Notes: generated from the letters alone by a model not told the origin. A stretch of 6,247 nt of DNA from Thermoplasmata archaeon (GCA_021797955.1 JAJZYV010000121.1:1-6247), one strand, 5' to 3'; counted from the first letter of the stretch, positions 1 to 5,280 are shown. Translations and numbers: made by a program.

Positions 1-1
1 A

Positions 2-169
2 AGCAACAAATCTTTTTCAGAATGGGGAGAAGTTCCTGGTGATCAGGTAATGGCAGCTGCTGTCCTTGATCGCATACTGCATCACTGCACTGTCATAAAC
101 ATAAAGGGTGAATCTTACAGGCTCAAGGACAGGAAGAAGAATTCACTACAAACAATGAGGAGGGAGTGA
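2..169 (+). CDS. istB: IstB-like ATP-binding protein of IS21, C-terminal part
   Basis: Only the last 55 residues are present; the 5' part lies before the window. The visible tail contains SNKSFSEWGEVPGDQV, then AAAVLDRILHHCTVINIKG, then ESYRLKDRKK. This is the conserved C-terminus of IstB, the AAA+ helper ATPase that works with the IstA transposase in target choice and strand transfer of IS21-family elements. The Walker motifs would be upstream and cannot be checked. The stop codon TGA at 167-169 is in the usual place for the family, so this end looks intact. The IS terminal repeats follow directly. Confidence 0.88.
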   Translation, partial: SNKSFSEWGEVPGDQVMAAAVLDRILHHCTVINIKGESYRLKDRKKNSLQTMRRE

Positions 170-198
170 AAAGGGAATGAAAACTATATATAAAGGGG

Positions 199-248
199 GT
201 CAATTCCAAACCGGCGATTTTGAACAAATCTTGATCGGCGTTTACACA
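199..248. repeat. IS21 right-end tandem transposase-binding repeats
   Basis: Two imperfect repeats of about 24 bases share the pattern T(C/G)AA...(C/T)CGGCG(A/T)TT. The cores are at 211-216 and 235-240, and the second runs into TTTACACA. The position immediately after istB and the ending in CA fit the right terminus of an IS21-family element. The assignment is by pattern only. Confidence 0.6.
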
Positions 249-363
249 AGTATATTTTGTATATTATCAACAGTGATTATGATATTGCGAGAACTGAAAG
301 GGTAATGGCGAACTTCATTTTAATGGTAAATAGCATATTTGTTACAGAAAGAGGTGAGAAAAA

Positions 364-423
364 ATGAATTTTGTTGTTGTACTTATATTAGAGACCATAA
401 AAATGTATAATAAAAATCATTAA
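364..423 (+). CDS. Very short ORF (19 aa) with a good Shine-Dalgarno site; possible relic
   Basis: An ATG at 364 is preceded by GAGGTGA about six bases upstream, a close match to the archaeal anti-Shine-Dalgarno. The ORF encodes MNFVVVLILETIKMYNKNH and stops at 421-423. It lies between the IS21 end and the 3' end of mrr, overlapping the region where mrr transcription should stop. No family is recognised. The peptide is hydrophobic at its start. It may be the 5' remnant of a gene destroyed by rearrangement next to the insertion sequence, or a chance ORF behind a purine-rich stretch. Confidence 0.2.
   Translation: MNFVVVLILETIKMYNKNH
399..416 (-). terminator. T-rich terminator after mrr
   Basis: Read on the minus strand, about 30 bases past the mrr stop, there are two T5 runs (complement of 412-416 and 399-403) separated by ATTATACA. 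Oligo-T tracts without a strong hairpin are typical of archaeal intrinsic termination. Confidence 0.4.
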
Positions 424-448
424 ATGAAATTTCACTTTCTTATTGTTG

Positions 449-1423
449 TTAAGAAAAGTCAAATAATTCGTCATCAACTCTATAAATGTCGTAACTTGCT
501 TCCTTTAAAACGCCTGCTCCTTTTGCGATCATTGCCTCTGCAAGCTTTCTGGAGTCGATCCATGCTATGTTTTCATGGTGTTCATCTATGAACTTTTTCG
601 CATCTCCATTAAATCCAGATAGAGCTACAAAAACCCCAGCTTTAACTCCACTATCCTTAACTTTGTCTCTAAAACTCACAACAGGAGCCATGCCAACTGG
701 CTTCTGCCAGTGTTTAGCCTGGATGAAAACTTTCTCAGCGCCAAGGGAGTCTAGACGGACAATACCATCTATTCCCTTATCACCTGGTCCTCCGTGAGAC
801 TGAATTATGTCATTGGCGTCAGTTCCATATCCAAGTTTTGGTAAGATGTTAGTTATGAATATTTCAAAATCATTGTAATTTAGATTAGACATTCGTTCAA
901 TCAAATCTGAAACGACCTTTTCATTTAACTCCTGATATGCCTCTTCTAACTTCTGTAATGGAGTTTTTGCTGTCTCTGTTTCATCTTCTAAGATGTCTTG
1001 TTTCACCAAAGACGAAGCCTCGTTTTTTACTAGTGTTTTTGCTAAATTTTTTTTCTCTCGAGTTTTAGTGGAGTTCCAGTCTTCAAATGGTTTGGATTCC
1101 TTTAAAAGTACCTTTACAGTTAATGGAGGAATTCTAGCCTCCTTGCGTTTTTTAAGAACTTCAATCCCTAGTTTTGTGCATATAAATTCTCCCCTCCCAA
1201 CACTTTTAATTAATTGCGCCTTCTTCATATAAAAAATAGCCCATAAAACTCGATCAACAATTAATGGACGTCTACCGGATGGAATTAACAAAGACTTTTC
1301 ATTTTCTGTCACTTTAAAAATTTTTGAAATATATTCTATACTTTCAGTATTAGTGTGATTAAGCCTATCCTGTGCCATATCAAGTATTGGTTCTATACAT
1401 TCATTGAATTTTGGTAAAGTCAT
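449..1423 (-). CDS. mrr: Mrr-type restriction endonuclease
   Basis: This 324-residue protein has the full Mrr layout. Residues about 5-95 form a winged-helix Mrr N-terminal domain (PILDMAQD ... VDRVLWAIFYMKKAQLI ... FICTKLG). A charged linker follows at about 96-175. The PD-(D/E)xK Mrr catalytic domain runs from about 180 to 305. Visible active-site residues are E187 in FEIF, D219 in GDKGIDG and the QAK motif at Q235-K237. FVALSGFNGDAKKF (about 265-278) and AWIDSRKLAEAMI near 287-299 are also typical. Mrr enzymes are type IV systems that cut modified (methylated) DNA and need no partner methylase; none is present here. Nothing looks broken. The start at 1423 fits a leaderless transcript, with TATTAA 22-27 bases upstream. 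It is separated from the CBASS-like operon by 470 non-coding bases, so it is probably an independent defence gene. The substrate modification cannot be read from sequence. Confidence 0.92.
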   Translation of the reverse strand: MTLPKFNECIEPILDMAQDRLNHTNTESIEYISKIFKVTENEKSLLIPSGRRPLIVDRVLWAIFYMKKAQLIKSVGRGEFICTKLGIEVLKKRKEARIPPLTVKVLLKESKPFEDWNSTKTREKKNLAKTLVKNEASSLVKQDILEDETETAKTPLQKLEEAYQELNEKVVSDLIERMSNLNYNDFEIFITNILPKLGYGTDANDIIQSHGGPGDKGIDGIVRLDSLGAEKVFIQAKHWQKPVGMAPVVSFRDKVKDSGVKAGVFVALSGFNGDAKKFIDEHHENIAWIDSRKLAEAMIAKGAGVLKEASYDIYRVDDELFDFS

Positions 1424-1444
1424 AGACTAAACATGAAGGTTAGC

Positions 1445-1458
1445 TTAATACCTTTTTC
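1445..1458 (-). promoter_or_regulatory. Archaeal promoter of mrr (BRE-like + TATA box)
   Basis: On the minus strand, purine-rich AAAAAGG is followed by TATTAA at 1450-1445. This box is 22-27 bases upstream of the mrr ATG, which would make the A of ATG the transcription start (leaderless). A second TATA-like stretch (TATAAAGATATAA, complement of about 1457-1469) lies further upstream and could give a short leader instead. There is no Shine-Dalgarno site before the ATG. Confidence 0.5.
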
Positions 1459-1574
1459 TTATATCTTTATACCTCGCTCAAAATATTTCACATAAGAGAT
1501 AGTGTAAAAAGTCATATTCCTCATATGATTTTCTTAGTTTTCCATGGTTAGTTTTTAGTTTATTCTTTGCGAAT

Positions 1575-1595
1575 ATGACGTTTTTTTGACGTCAT
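1575..1595. repeat. Inverted repeat ATGACG / CGTCAT
   Basis: Arms of six bases (1575-1580 and 1590-1595) flank a nine-base T-rich loop; the right arm lies within the palindrome TGACGTCA (1588-1595). It sits about 150 bases upstream of mrr. It may be a protein-binding site or a weak hairpin; with arms this short, chance is possible. Confidence 0.3.
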
Positions 1596-1858
1596 CTTTG
1601 CTAGAAACAAATTTGACACTTCTAATATTTCAATGTAGTCTAAACAAATTCATCAGGTTCATTTCTTTAGAGTATCCTTGAATTCTCTTTTATAATGCAA
1701 TCTATCATTGTTTATCTCAAAGACATATTTCTCGATGATGCATTCTATGTGTTGTTATATTATTCTGTGAAGCATTGCATATCCTCGAATACCTTAAAAA
1801 ATCTTAGAATTAATTGAATTCGTTTTACTTGTTGAAATTTTTTCACTTTCTAACATTT

Positions 1859-1870
1859 CAATAAAAACAC
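1859..1870 (-). terminator. T-rich terminator of the CBASS-like operon
   Basis: On the minus strand, about 25-35 bases after the SLATT stop codon, the sequence reads GTGTTTTTATTG. This T5 run is a plausible archaeal termination signal at the end of the three-gene operon. No strong stem precedes it. Confidence 0.35.
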
Positions 1871-1894
1871 AATTTGTTTTCACTTCTTGATGTT

Positions 1895-2425
1895 TTATTT
1901 TTTACTTTCAAAATCATACTTTGCCTCACCTGTTTCCAACTTCTTCTTCACTTTTTTGTGAACCCACTCAGGAATTACAATCTGAGAATAAGACCTATAG
2001 AGAACTTCTCTTTCATTGTACAGTTTATTTAACATATCTTTCAAATCTGTATCATTGACACTTTGATCTGGGATTTCCACATCTATGAGATTCTGTGACT
2101 TTTTCTGAATTGCATTGAATTCGTTCCCCATTCTCTGATGAAGTTCCACATTTTTTCCAGGATTCCATGATGTTATTATTGCAGAAGATAAGAGTGCTAT
2201 TAATGAGCAAAAAGTAACAATAGTGTTTGTAGGGCCAAGTTTAGTTGATACGGATAGTACGATTAAGCATGCAGCAACTGTTGAAATTATTCCTAAGGAA
2301 TATCTCCATTTATTCAGATATGCAGAGTATAGGAAATTATTCTTGCTTGTATTTAAGCAATCTTCACATAATCGTTGTGCGCTCTTTTGTATATTTTCTC
2401 TTGAAGAAATAAAATCTGTATTCAT
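1895..2425 (-). CDS. SLATT-domain two-transmembrane protein, probable CBASS effector
   Basis: This 176-residue protein has a helical N-terminal part (1-41), two adjacent transmembrane segments (about 42-61, YSLGIISTVAACLIVLSVST, and 68-87), and a long charged C-terminal helical region (88-176). That layout, directly after a SMODS-type nucleotidyltransferase, matches SLATT proteins (SMODS and LOG/Smf-DprA-associating two-transmembrane domain). Members of this group are predicted membrane effectors of nucleotide-signalling defence systems that form pores or perturb the membrane when activated. The ATG overlaps the stop of the upstream gene as ATGA. GGTGA six bases before the start is a good ribosome binding site and is embedded in the end of the upstream gene, so translation is probably coupled. 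No signal peptide is evident. The ligand and the membrane action are inferred from family and context. Confidence 0.75.
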   Translation of the reverse strand: MNTDFISSRENIQKSAQRLCEDCLNTSKNNFLYSAYLNKWRYSLGIISTVAACLIVLSVSTKLGPTNTIVTFCSLIALLSSAIITSWNPGKNVELHQRMGNEFNAIQKKSQNLIDVEIPDQSVNDTDLKDMLNKLYNEREVLYRSYSQIVIPEWVHKKVKKKLETGEAKYDFESKK

Positions 2426-3414
2426 TTGTTGTCACCCTCGTCATAAAGGACCTTTCCATAATAGTTAAGACTCCTTTCAAAATCTCCCTCATTTTTATAT
2501 GCCCTTGCTCTTTCTATATTATGTCTTGTTTTAATAGCTAAATTAATTGCTTTGTTCTTTTCTTCTTTAGATAAGTATCCTCCTAGTTTTTCTTCTGTTG
2601 CTTGATCTCTTATTACGCTTGAACTTATGTACTCTGGGAGTCTAAAGAAAAACTCATCTACATTTGCCTGATTTGACCGACTACTATCAGAATTCCTATT
2701 CTTAAAGTGCTGAATGACTATTGCCTCCATGTGATAGGATTTCAGTATCCGTCCATTTCGTTCATTCCAATCTTTCGCAATTTGAATCATTGGACGTACC
2801 TGTCCGTGATATATTTTATCCTCGATTTCAAGTATACGTTTGCTGGTTCTTGGGTCTGATTTAATCCACTTATTTCCTTTACGATTTTCTGGAATCAGGA
2901 ATCCTTTACCATTAAGGTTTCGAAAAGCTGGAACAATGTCTACAATCTTTTCACCTCGTCTTATTACTACTGCGCTACCATCAATGGTGACGTCTGCTTC
3001 TTTGTATTTTGGGTTGCTTTTCAATGCATCATAGACCTCTATTAGAGTCTGTTTTGAACCGTTTTTGACCGAAAGCAATTCATGATGCTTTTCATAATCA
3101 AGAACTATCAAAATATCAGCATCTTTTTTATTAGATGAATCTACCATAGTGTTTTTTATTGATGATCCGAACAAATGCCTTTCTCTTATGGATAATTTTT
3201 CTCCTATATCTGTTTGAACTTGTTCTGCATATTGGTTTAAAGCTTTCATCTCTGCCAAATCAGGCTGGATTTTATTCAGTTTAATGGAAACCTGCATTTC
3301 TGCTCTGTTCTCAAACTCCTTTGAATTTATTCTGCCTTCTTCTTCAATCAATGAACCTTGCTGGTCCATAATTTGATAATCCGAATATTTGTGGTCCCCC
3401 ATTTTTGTACCCAC
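2422..3414 (-). CDS. CD-NTase (SMODS nucleotidyltransferase), CBASS second-messenger synthase
   Basis: With a GTG start at 3414 the protein has 330 residues. The polymerase-beta-like core is clear: the GS motif at G83-S84 (LFGSS), the metal-binding pair D98-A-D100 (KKDADILIVL), and the third acidic residue D159 in VDIVPAF. These are followed by the FLIPENRKGNKWIKSDP segment and the helix around K214-W216 (QIAKDWN) typical of SMODS/OAS-like CD-NTases. These enzymes join NTPs into cyclic di- or trinucleotides, or linear ones, on phage sensing, and the product activates a linked effector. The first 60 or so residues form a charged helical extension. The last 35 (RHNIERARAYKNEGDFERSLNYYGKVL) resemble one TPR-like helical pair. 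An upstream in-frame ATG exists at 3465, but AGGAGGG seven bases before GTG 3414 favours the GTG; ATG 3402 is a second alternative. The nucleotide product cannot be predicted. Confidence 0.85.
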   Translation of the reverse strand: MGTKMGDHKYSDYQIMDQQGSLIEEEGRINSKEFENRAEMQVSIKLNKIQPDLAEMKALNQYAEQVQTDIGEKLSIRERHLFGSSIKNTMVDSSNKKDADILIVLDYEKHHELLSVKNGSKQTLIEVYDALKSNPKYKEADVTIDGSAVVIRRGEKIVDIVPAFRNLNGKGFLIPENRKGNKWIKSDPRTSKRILEIEDKIYHGQVRPMIQIAKDWNERNGRILKSYHMEAIVIQHFKNRNSDSSRSNQANVDEFFFRLPEYISSSVIRDQATEEKLGGYLSKEEKNKAINLAIKTRHNIERARAYKNEGDFERSLNYYGKVLYDEGDNK

Positions 3415-3415
3415 T

Positions 3416-4204
3416 TCATTTCCCTCCTGAATTATAAAATTGGAACAGATTTGTTTGCCCTGCATTTTTAATCTTTACCTTTTTCCAGCAGTTTTCTCTA
3501 GTGAATCTTGAACCTGCATATGCCCTTACTACCGGTGGTAATTTTCTGATAATGTTTTTAGACTGCAGACCAATCAGCATAATATAAAAAAGATCCGGTA
3601 AAGTAGAAATCTCTCTAACATCATTTATTAGATCAGTTGACAAATTCCCCCTACCATTTCCAAAGTATTGGGCGACATAATAGGAGAATGCCCTAAATCC
3701 CTTATTTCTTAAAGGGAAATAACAAGATAACAGTTCTTCCCTATCTACACCCTTCAACAGAGGGATTAACTTTGTGGACGTCCCATCTAGAAGCTCTAAT
3801 AACTCAATTGTTTCTTCAACTTGTGTGCTAATATTCCATAAGCGCTCCCTCTTATTCTGGGAAAGATACACGGGCCTGTCCCTGGGGATGTGAAATTTTG
3901 GGCAAAATTTAGTAACGACCTCTGCTTCTCTTTCTAAATAATATTTTGGTAAAGTGAGATCATTAATGGTTGATGTTGTCATTACGAGCTTATTTGGGCC
4001 AAAGTATGATGAATCGAGACCCATCTTTACCAACTTCTCTGCATCATCTATGTTTAACATGACGGCATTTATGGATTTAGTTTCAATTACTAATTTCATT
4101 TGAGATAGTTCAGCCTCGACTCTAGCTATGTAACCTACAGGATATAAAGAGAATTGAGAGCTAGTGGAATTGGAGAAAGTTGTAAAGTGATTGGAAATCT
4201 GCAT
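3416..4204 (-). CDS. Unknown protein, first gene of the CBASS-like operon; possible TIM-barrel fold
   Basis: I do not recognise this 262-residue protein with confidence. From residue about 36 it shows alternating hydrophobic strands and amphipathic helices: KLVMTTSTIN (72-81), a helix at 88-100, KFHIPRDRPVY (103-113), a long helix at 118-140, KLIPLLKG (145-152), a helix at 154-167, FRAFSYYVAQYFGNG (170-184), LFYIMLIGL (195-203), then AYAGSRF (218-224) and a basic C-terminus. This is reminiscent of a beta/alpha barrel and faintly of tRNA-guanine transglycosylase/DpdA-like proteins (IPLLKG against the ipvxQG strand, then an IGL strand), but the match is weak. No transmembrane segment or signal peptide is seen. 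The start at 4204 fits a leaderless transcript; M36 (4099) is an alternative, since residues 1-35 are low in complexity. It ends one base before the CD-NTase start and so is part of the same transcript. It could be a nucleic-acid modifying or regulatory partner. Confidence 0.7.
   Translation of the reverse strand: MQISNHFTTFSNSTSSQFSLYPVGYIARVEAELSQMKLVIETKSINAVMLNIDDAEKLVKMGLDSSYFGPNKLVMTTSTINDLTLPKYYLEREAEVVTKFCPKFHIPRDRPVYLSQNKRERLWNISTQVEETIELLELLDGTSTKLIPLLKGVDREELLSCYFPLRNKGFRAFSYYVAQYFGNGRGNLSTDLINDVREISTLPDLFYIMLIGLQSKNIIRKLPPVVRAYAGSRFTRENCWKKVKIKNAGQTNLFQFYNSGGK
3419..3428 (-). promoter_or_regulatory. Shine-Dalgarno site for the CD-NTase inside the upstream gene
   Basis: On the minus strand the last codons of the upstream gene read TCA GGA GGG AAA TGA, and AGGAGGG lies seven bases before GTG at 3414. 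The arrangement TGA-A-GTG leaves one base between the genes. This decides the CD-NTase start and implies translational coupling. Confidence 0.65.
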
Positions 4205-4211
4205 TCATTGA

Positions 4212-4227
4212 TATTTATTAATAAATA
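4212..4227. promoter_or_regulatory. 16-base perfect palindrome, candidate operator, in the divergent promoter region
   Basis: TATTTATTAATAAATA is perfectly self-complementary. It lies 8-23 bases upstream of the minus-strand operon start and overlaps the low edge of its TATA-like region (TTTATTATTTAT, complement of 4221-4232). A regulator bound here would block the operon promoter. AT-richness makes chance palindromes more likely. Confidence 0.4.
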
Positions 4228-4232
4228 ATAAA
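4221..4232 (-). promoter_or_regulatory. TATA-like box of the CBASS-like operon
   Basis: On the minus strand, TTTATTATTTAT lies about 17-28 bases before ATG 4204. The spacing suits a leaderless archaeal transcript, and no Shine-Dalgarno site precedes the ATG. Confidence 0.4.
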
Positions 4233-4246
4233 AGTAGTTACAAACT

Positions 4247-4260
4247 ATTATAACTATAAT
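4247..4260 (+). promoter_or_regulatory. TATA box with inverted repeat upstream of the CARF-like regulator
   Basis: TTATAA at 4248-4253 is 24-29 bases before ATG 4277, so this transcript is probably leaderless. It lies in the inverted repeat ATTATA-AC-TATAAT (4247-4260). A third AT-rich inverted repeat, ATAATT-N8-AATTAT, spans 4256-4275 up to the start codon. A dimeric winged-helix regulator could autoregulate from these sites. Confidence 0.45.
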
Positions 4261-4276
4261 TACTATCGCAATTATC

Positions 4277-5059
4277 ATGACTGAACCAGGAATGCCACAT
4301 ATCCCCTTAAGGATCCATATTGCACCAGTTGGGTTTGAGGTAGACAGGATTGTTATACCTGCAAAAATGATGAGAGCTGAAAAGGTAATTATGATAGCCA
4401 ATGAACCTTTACATGATAAAGCAACAAAATTCTACGCTCTAGTTGAGGAGGAGCTAAAAGACTCGGGTATTCAAACTGAAACTATAAGGAAACCGTTCTT
4501 CAGGTTGAAGGATAACATAGAGTTGTTTTCTAGTTTAATAAATAAAAACAAAGATCAACATATTTCAATAAACATTTCTTCTGGTTCTAAGATCCAGGCG
4601 CTTGCTGCTTTTATCTCTGTTATGGCTGCTAAGTCTCAGGGAATAGAAGTGTCAACATATTATGTTGAACCAGAACAATATGCTGATGATCCACCAGATA
4701 AGCCAATATCTCAAGGGTGCAAAAATATTCTTGAACTTCCAATTTTTCCATTATATACGCCCTCAAAGGAAATAAAATATTCCGTGACATTGCTGAAGGA
4801 AAAACCATACTACAAACTAGAGCTTGCAATAGAACTAGCGAAAGCTGGCCTTTTCAGCAAGGAATTAATTGATATTAACAATAGCAGACCTATTGATGAA
4901 AAAGCACGAATTAGTCTCCAAAACTCAGTAGAAAACAGAGTTATTCAACCAATGATACGGGATAAGTATGCGACCACAGAAAAAGTTGGTAGAAAGGTGA
5001 AGATAACTCTATCTCAATTTGGGGAAGATGCATCCAATCTATTTCTAAACTATGGTTAA
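4277..5059 (+). CDS. CARF-like + winged-helix regulator (HFX_2341/DUF6293-like)
   Basis: This 260-residue protein opens with RIHIAPVGFEVDRIVIPA (12-29), the characteristic N-terminus of archaeal HFX_2341/DUF6293-type regulators. Residues about 10-135 form a Rossmann-like domain: strand KVIMIANEP (36-44), a helix, IRKPFF (70-75), strand HISINISSGSKIQALAAF (95-112), then a strand near 123-130. The N99-x-S-S-G-S-K105 loop corresponds to the ligand-binding motif of CARF domains, which bind cyclic oligoadenylates in CRISPR ring-nuclease and Csa3 proteins. Residues about 175-258 (KLELAIELAKAG, LQNSVENRVIQPMI, KVGRKVKITLSQFG) look like a winged helix with a wing. ATG 4277 is preferred because a TATA box sits at the leaderless distance; ATG 4292 is an in-frame alternative. 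It diverges from the CBASS-like operon across 72 bases, suggesting it controls that operon. No CRISPR or type III cas gene is in view. Confidence 0.72.
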   Translation: MTEPGMPHIPLRIHIAPVGFEVDRIVIPAKMMRAEKVIMIANEPLHDKATKFYALVEEELKDSGIQTETIRKPFFRLKDNIELFSSLINKNKDQHISINISSGSKIQALAAFISVMAAKSQGIEVSTYYVEPEQYADDPPDKPISQGCKNILELPIFPLYTPSKEIKYSVTLLKEKPYYKLELAIELAKAGLFSKELIDINNSRPIDEKARISLQNSVENRVIQPMIRDKYATTEKVGRKVKITLSQFGEDASNLFLNYG

Positions 5060-5063
5060 TAAA

Positions 5064-5080
5064 TACTGTCACAGACAGTA
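5064..5080 (+). terminator. Hairpin after the regulator gene, with downstream T6
   Basis: TACTGT and ACAGTA (six-base arms, five-base loop CACAG) start five bases after the stop codon. A T6 run follows at 5109-5114. The hairpin and T-run together may end the regulator transcript. Because a transposase relic lies just beyond, the inverted repeat could alternatively belong to an insertion-sequence end. Confidence 0.35.
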
Positions 5081-5160
5081 AAGCAAGGACTTAGAAATGA
5101 AAGCTAAATTTTTTACCACTATTAATTTCTGATTTTGCAGATCACAATTCCTTGGTGCTC

Positions 5161-5280
5161 TCATATTGAACATATCACATTATACACACCTAGGCTCAGT
5201 AATGCATTATCTAACCCACCATTCTTACGCTTGCTTATGTTATACCTAAGTATCTTCTTACCATCTGCAATCCTTGATTC
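5161..5280 (-). pseudogene. Probable transposase C-terminal relic
   Basis: The minus strand encodes about 39 residues, ESRIADGKKILRYN followed by ISKRKNGGLDNALLSLGVYN and VICSI, then a stop at 5161-5163. The composition is that of real protein and unlike a random ORF: a basic segment, then a hydrophobic amphipathic helix ending in a stop. It is reminiscent of the C-terminus of archaeal DDE-type transposases. The residues before it (SKLCCSAKKRND and upstream) do not look like a continuation, and no start with a promoter is visible, so the piece is probably a remnant. The family assignment is uncertain. Confidence 0.35.

Larger units (their letters stand above)
1..248 (+). mobile_element. Right end of an IS21-family insertion sequence (partial)
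   Basis: The window opens inside an IS21-type element: the end of istB, then a short AT-rich spacer, then a terminal region with two imperfect repeats. Each repeat carries a CGGCG core (CCGGCG at 211-216 and TCGGCG at 235-240, 24 bases apart), as expected for the multiple transposase (IstA) binding sites at IS21-family ends. The element probably ends at the CA of TTTACACA, at base 246 or 248. The exact boundary and the target duplication cannot be fixed because the left end lies outside the window. istA and most of istB are upstream. Confidence 0.75.
1424..1894. other. AT-rich intergenic region between mrr and the CBASS-like operon
   Basis: I see no supported gene here. It holds the mrr promoter at the low end and the T-rich 3' end of the SLATT gene at the high end. 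It also contains a direct repeat TCATAT (about 1512-1527), an inverted repeat ATGACG-N9-CGTCAT (1575-1595), and TGAAATTTTTTCACTTTCT at 1833-1851, which resembles a sequence on the other side of mrr. The size is large compared with the tight spacing of the neighbouring operon and may mark a recombination junction. Confidence 0.5.

Noticed and set aside
177..305. A 42-codon plus-strand ORF just after istB
   Set aside because: It reads through the IS21 terminal repeats and the presumed element end; no ribosome binding site or protein-like composition.
567..1232. Two plus-strand ORFs (567-797, 993-1232) opposite mrr
   Set aside because: They lie antisense within the well-supported Mrr coding sequence and show no recognisable domain.
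1424..1894. CRISPR array or tRNA/structured RNA in the large AT-rich spacer
   Set aside because: No regularly spaced repeat of 24-37 bases and no cloverleaf or long stem could be found; only short isolated repeats are present.
2223..3034. Plus-strand ORFs opposite the SLATT and CD-NTase genes (2223-2468, 2840-3034)
   Set aside because: They are antisense shadows of genes with clear motifs, with no start signals of their own.
4135..4401. An 88-codon hydrophobic minus-strand ORF spanning the divergent promoter
   Set aside because: It overlaps the regulator's conserved N-terminus and both promoters; the hydrophobicity comes from AT-rich antisense codons.
4629..4829. Minus-strand ORF inside the regulator gene
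   Set aside because: Antisense to a supported coding region, no start signal, no recognisable sequence.
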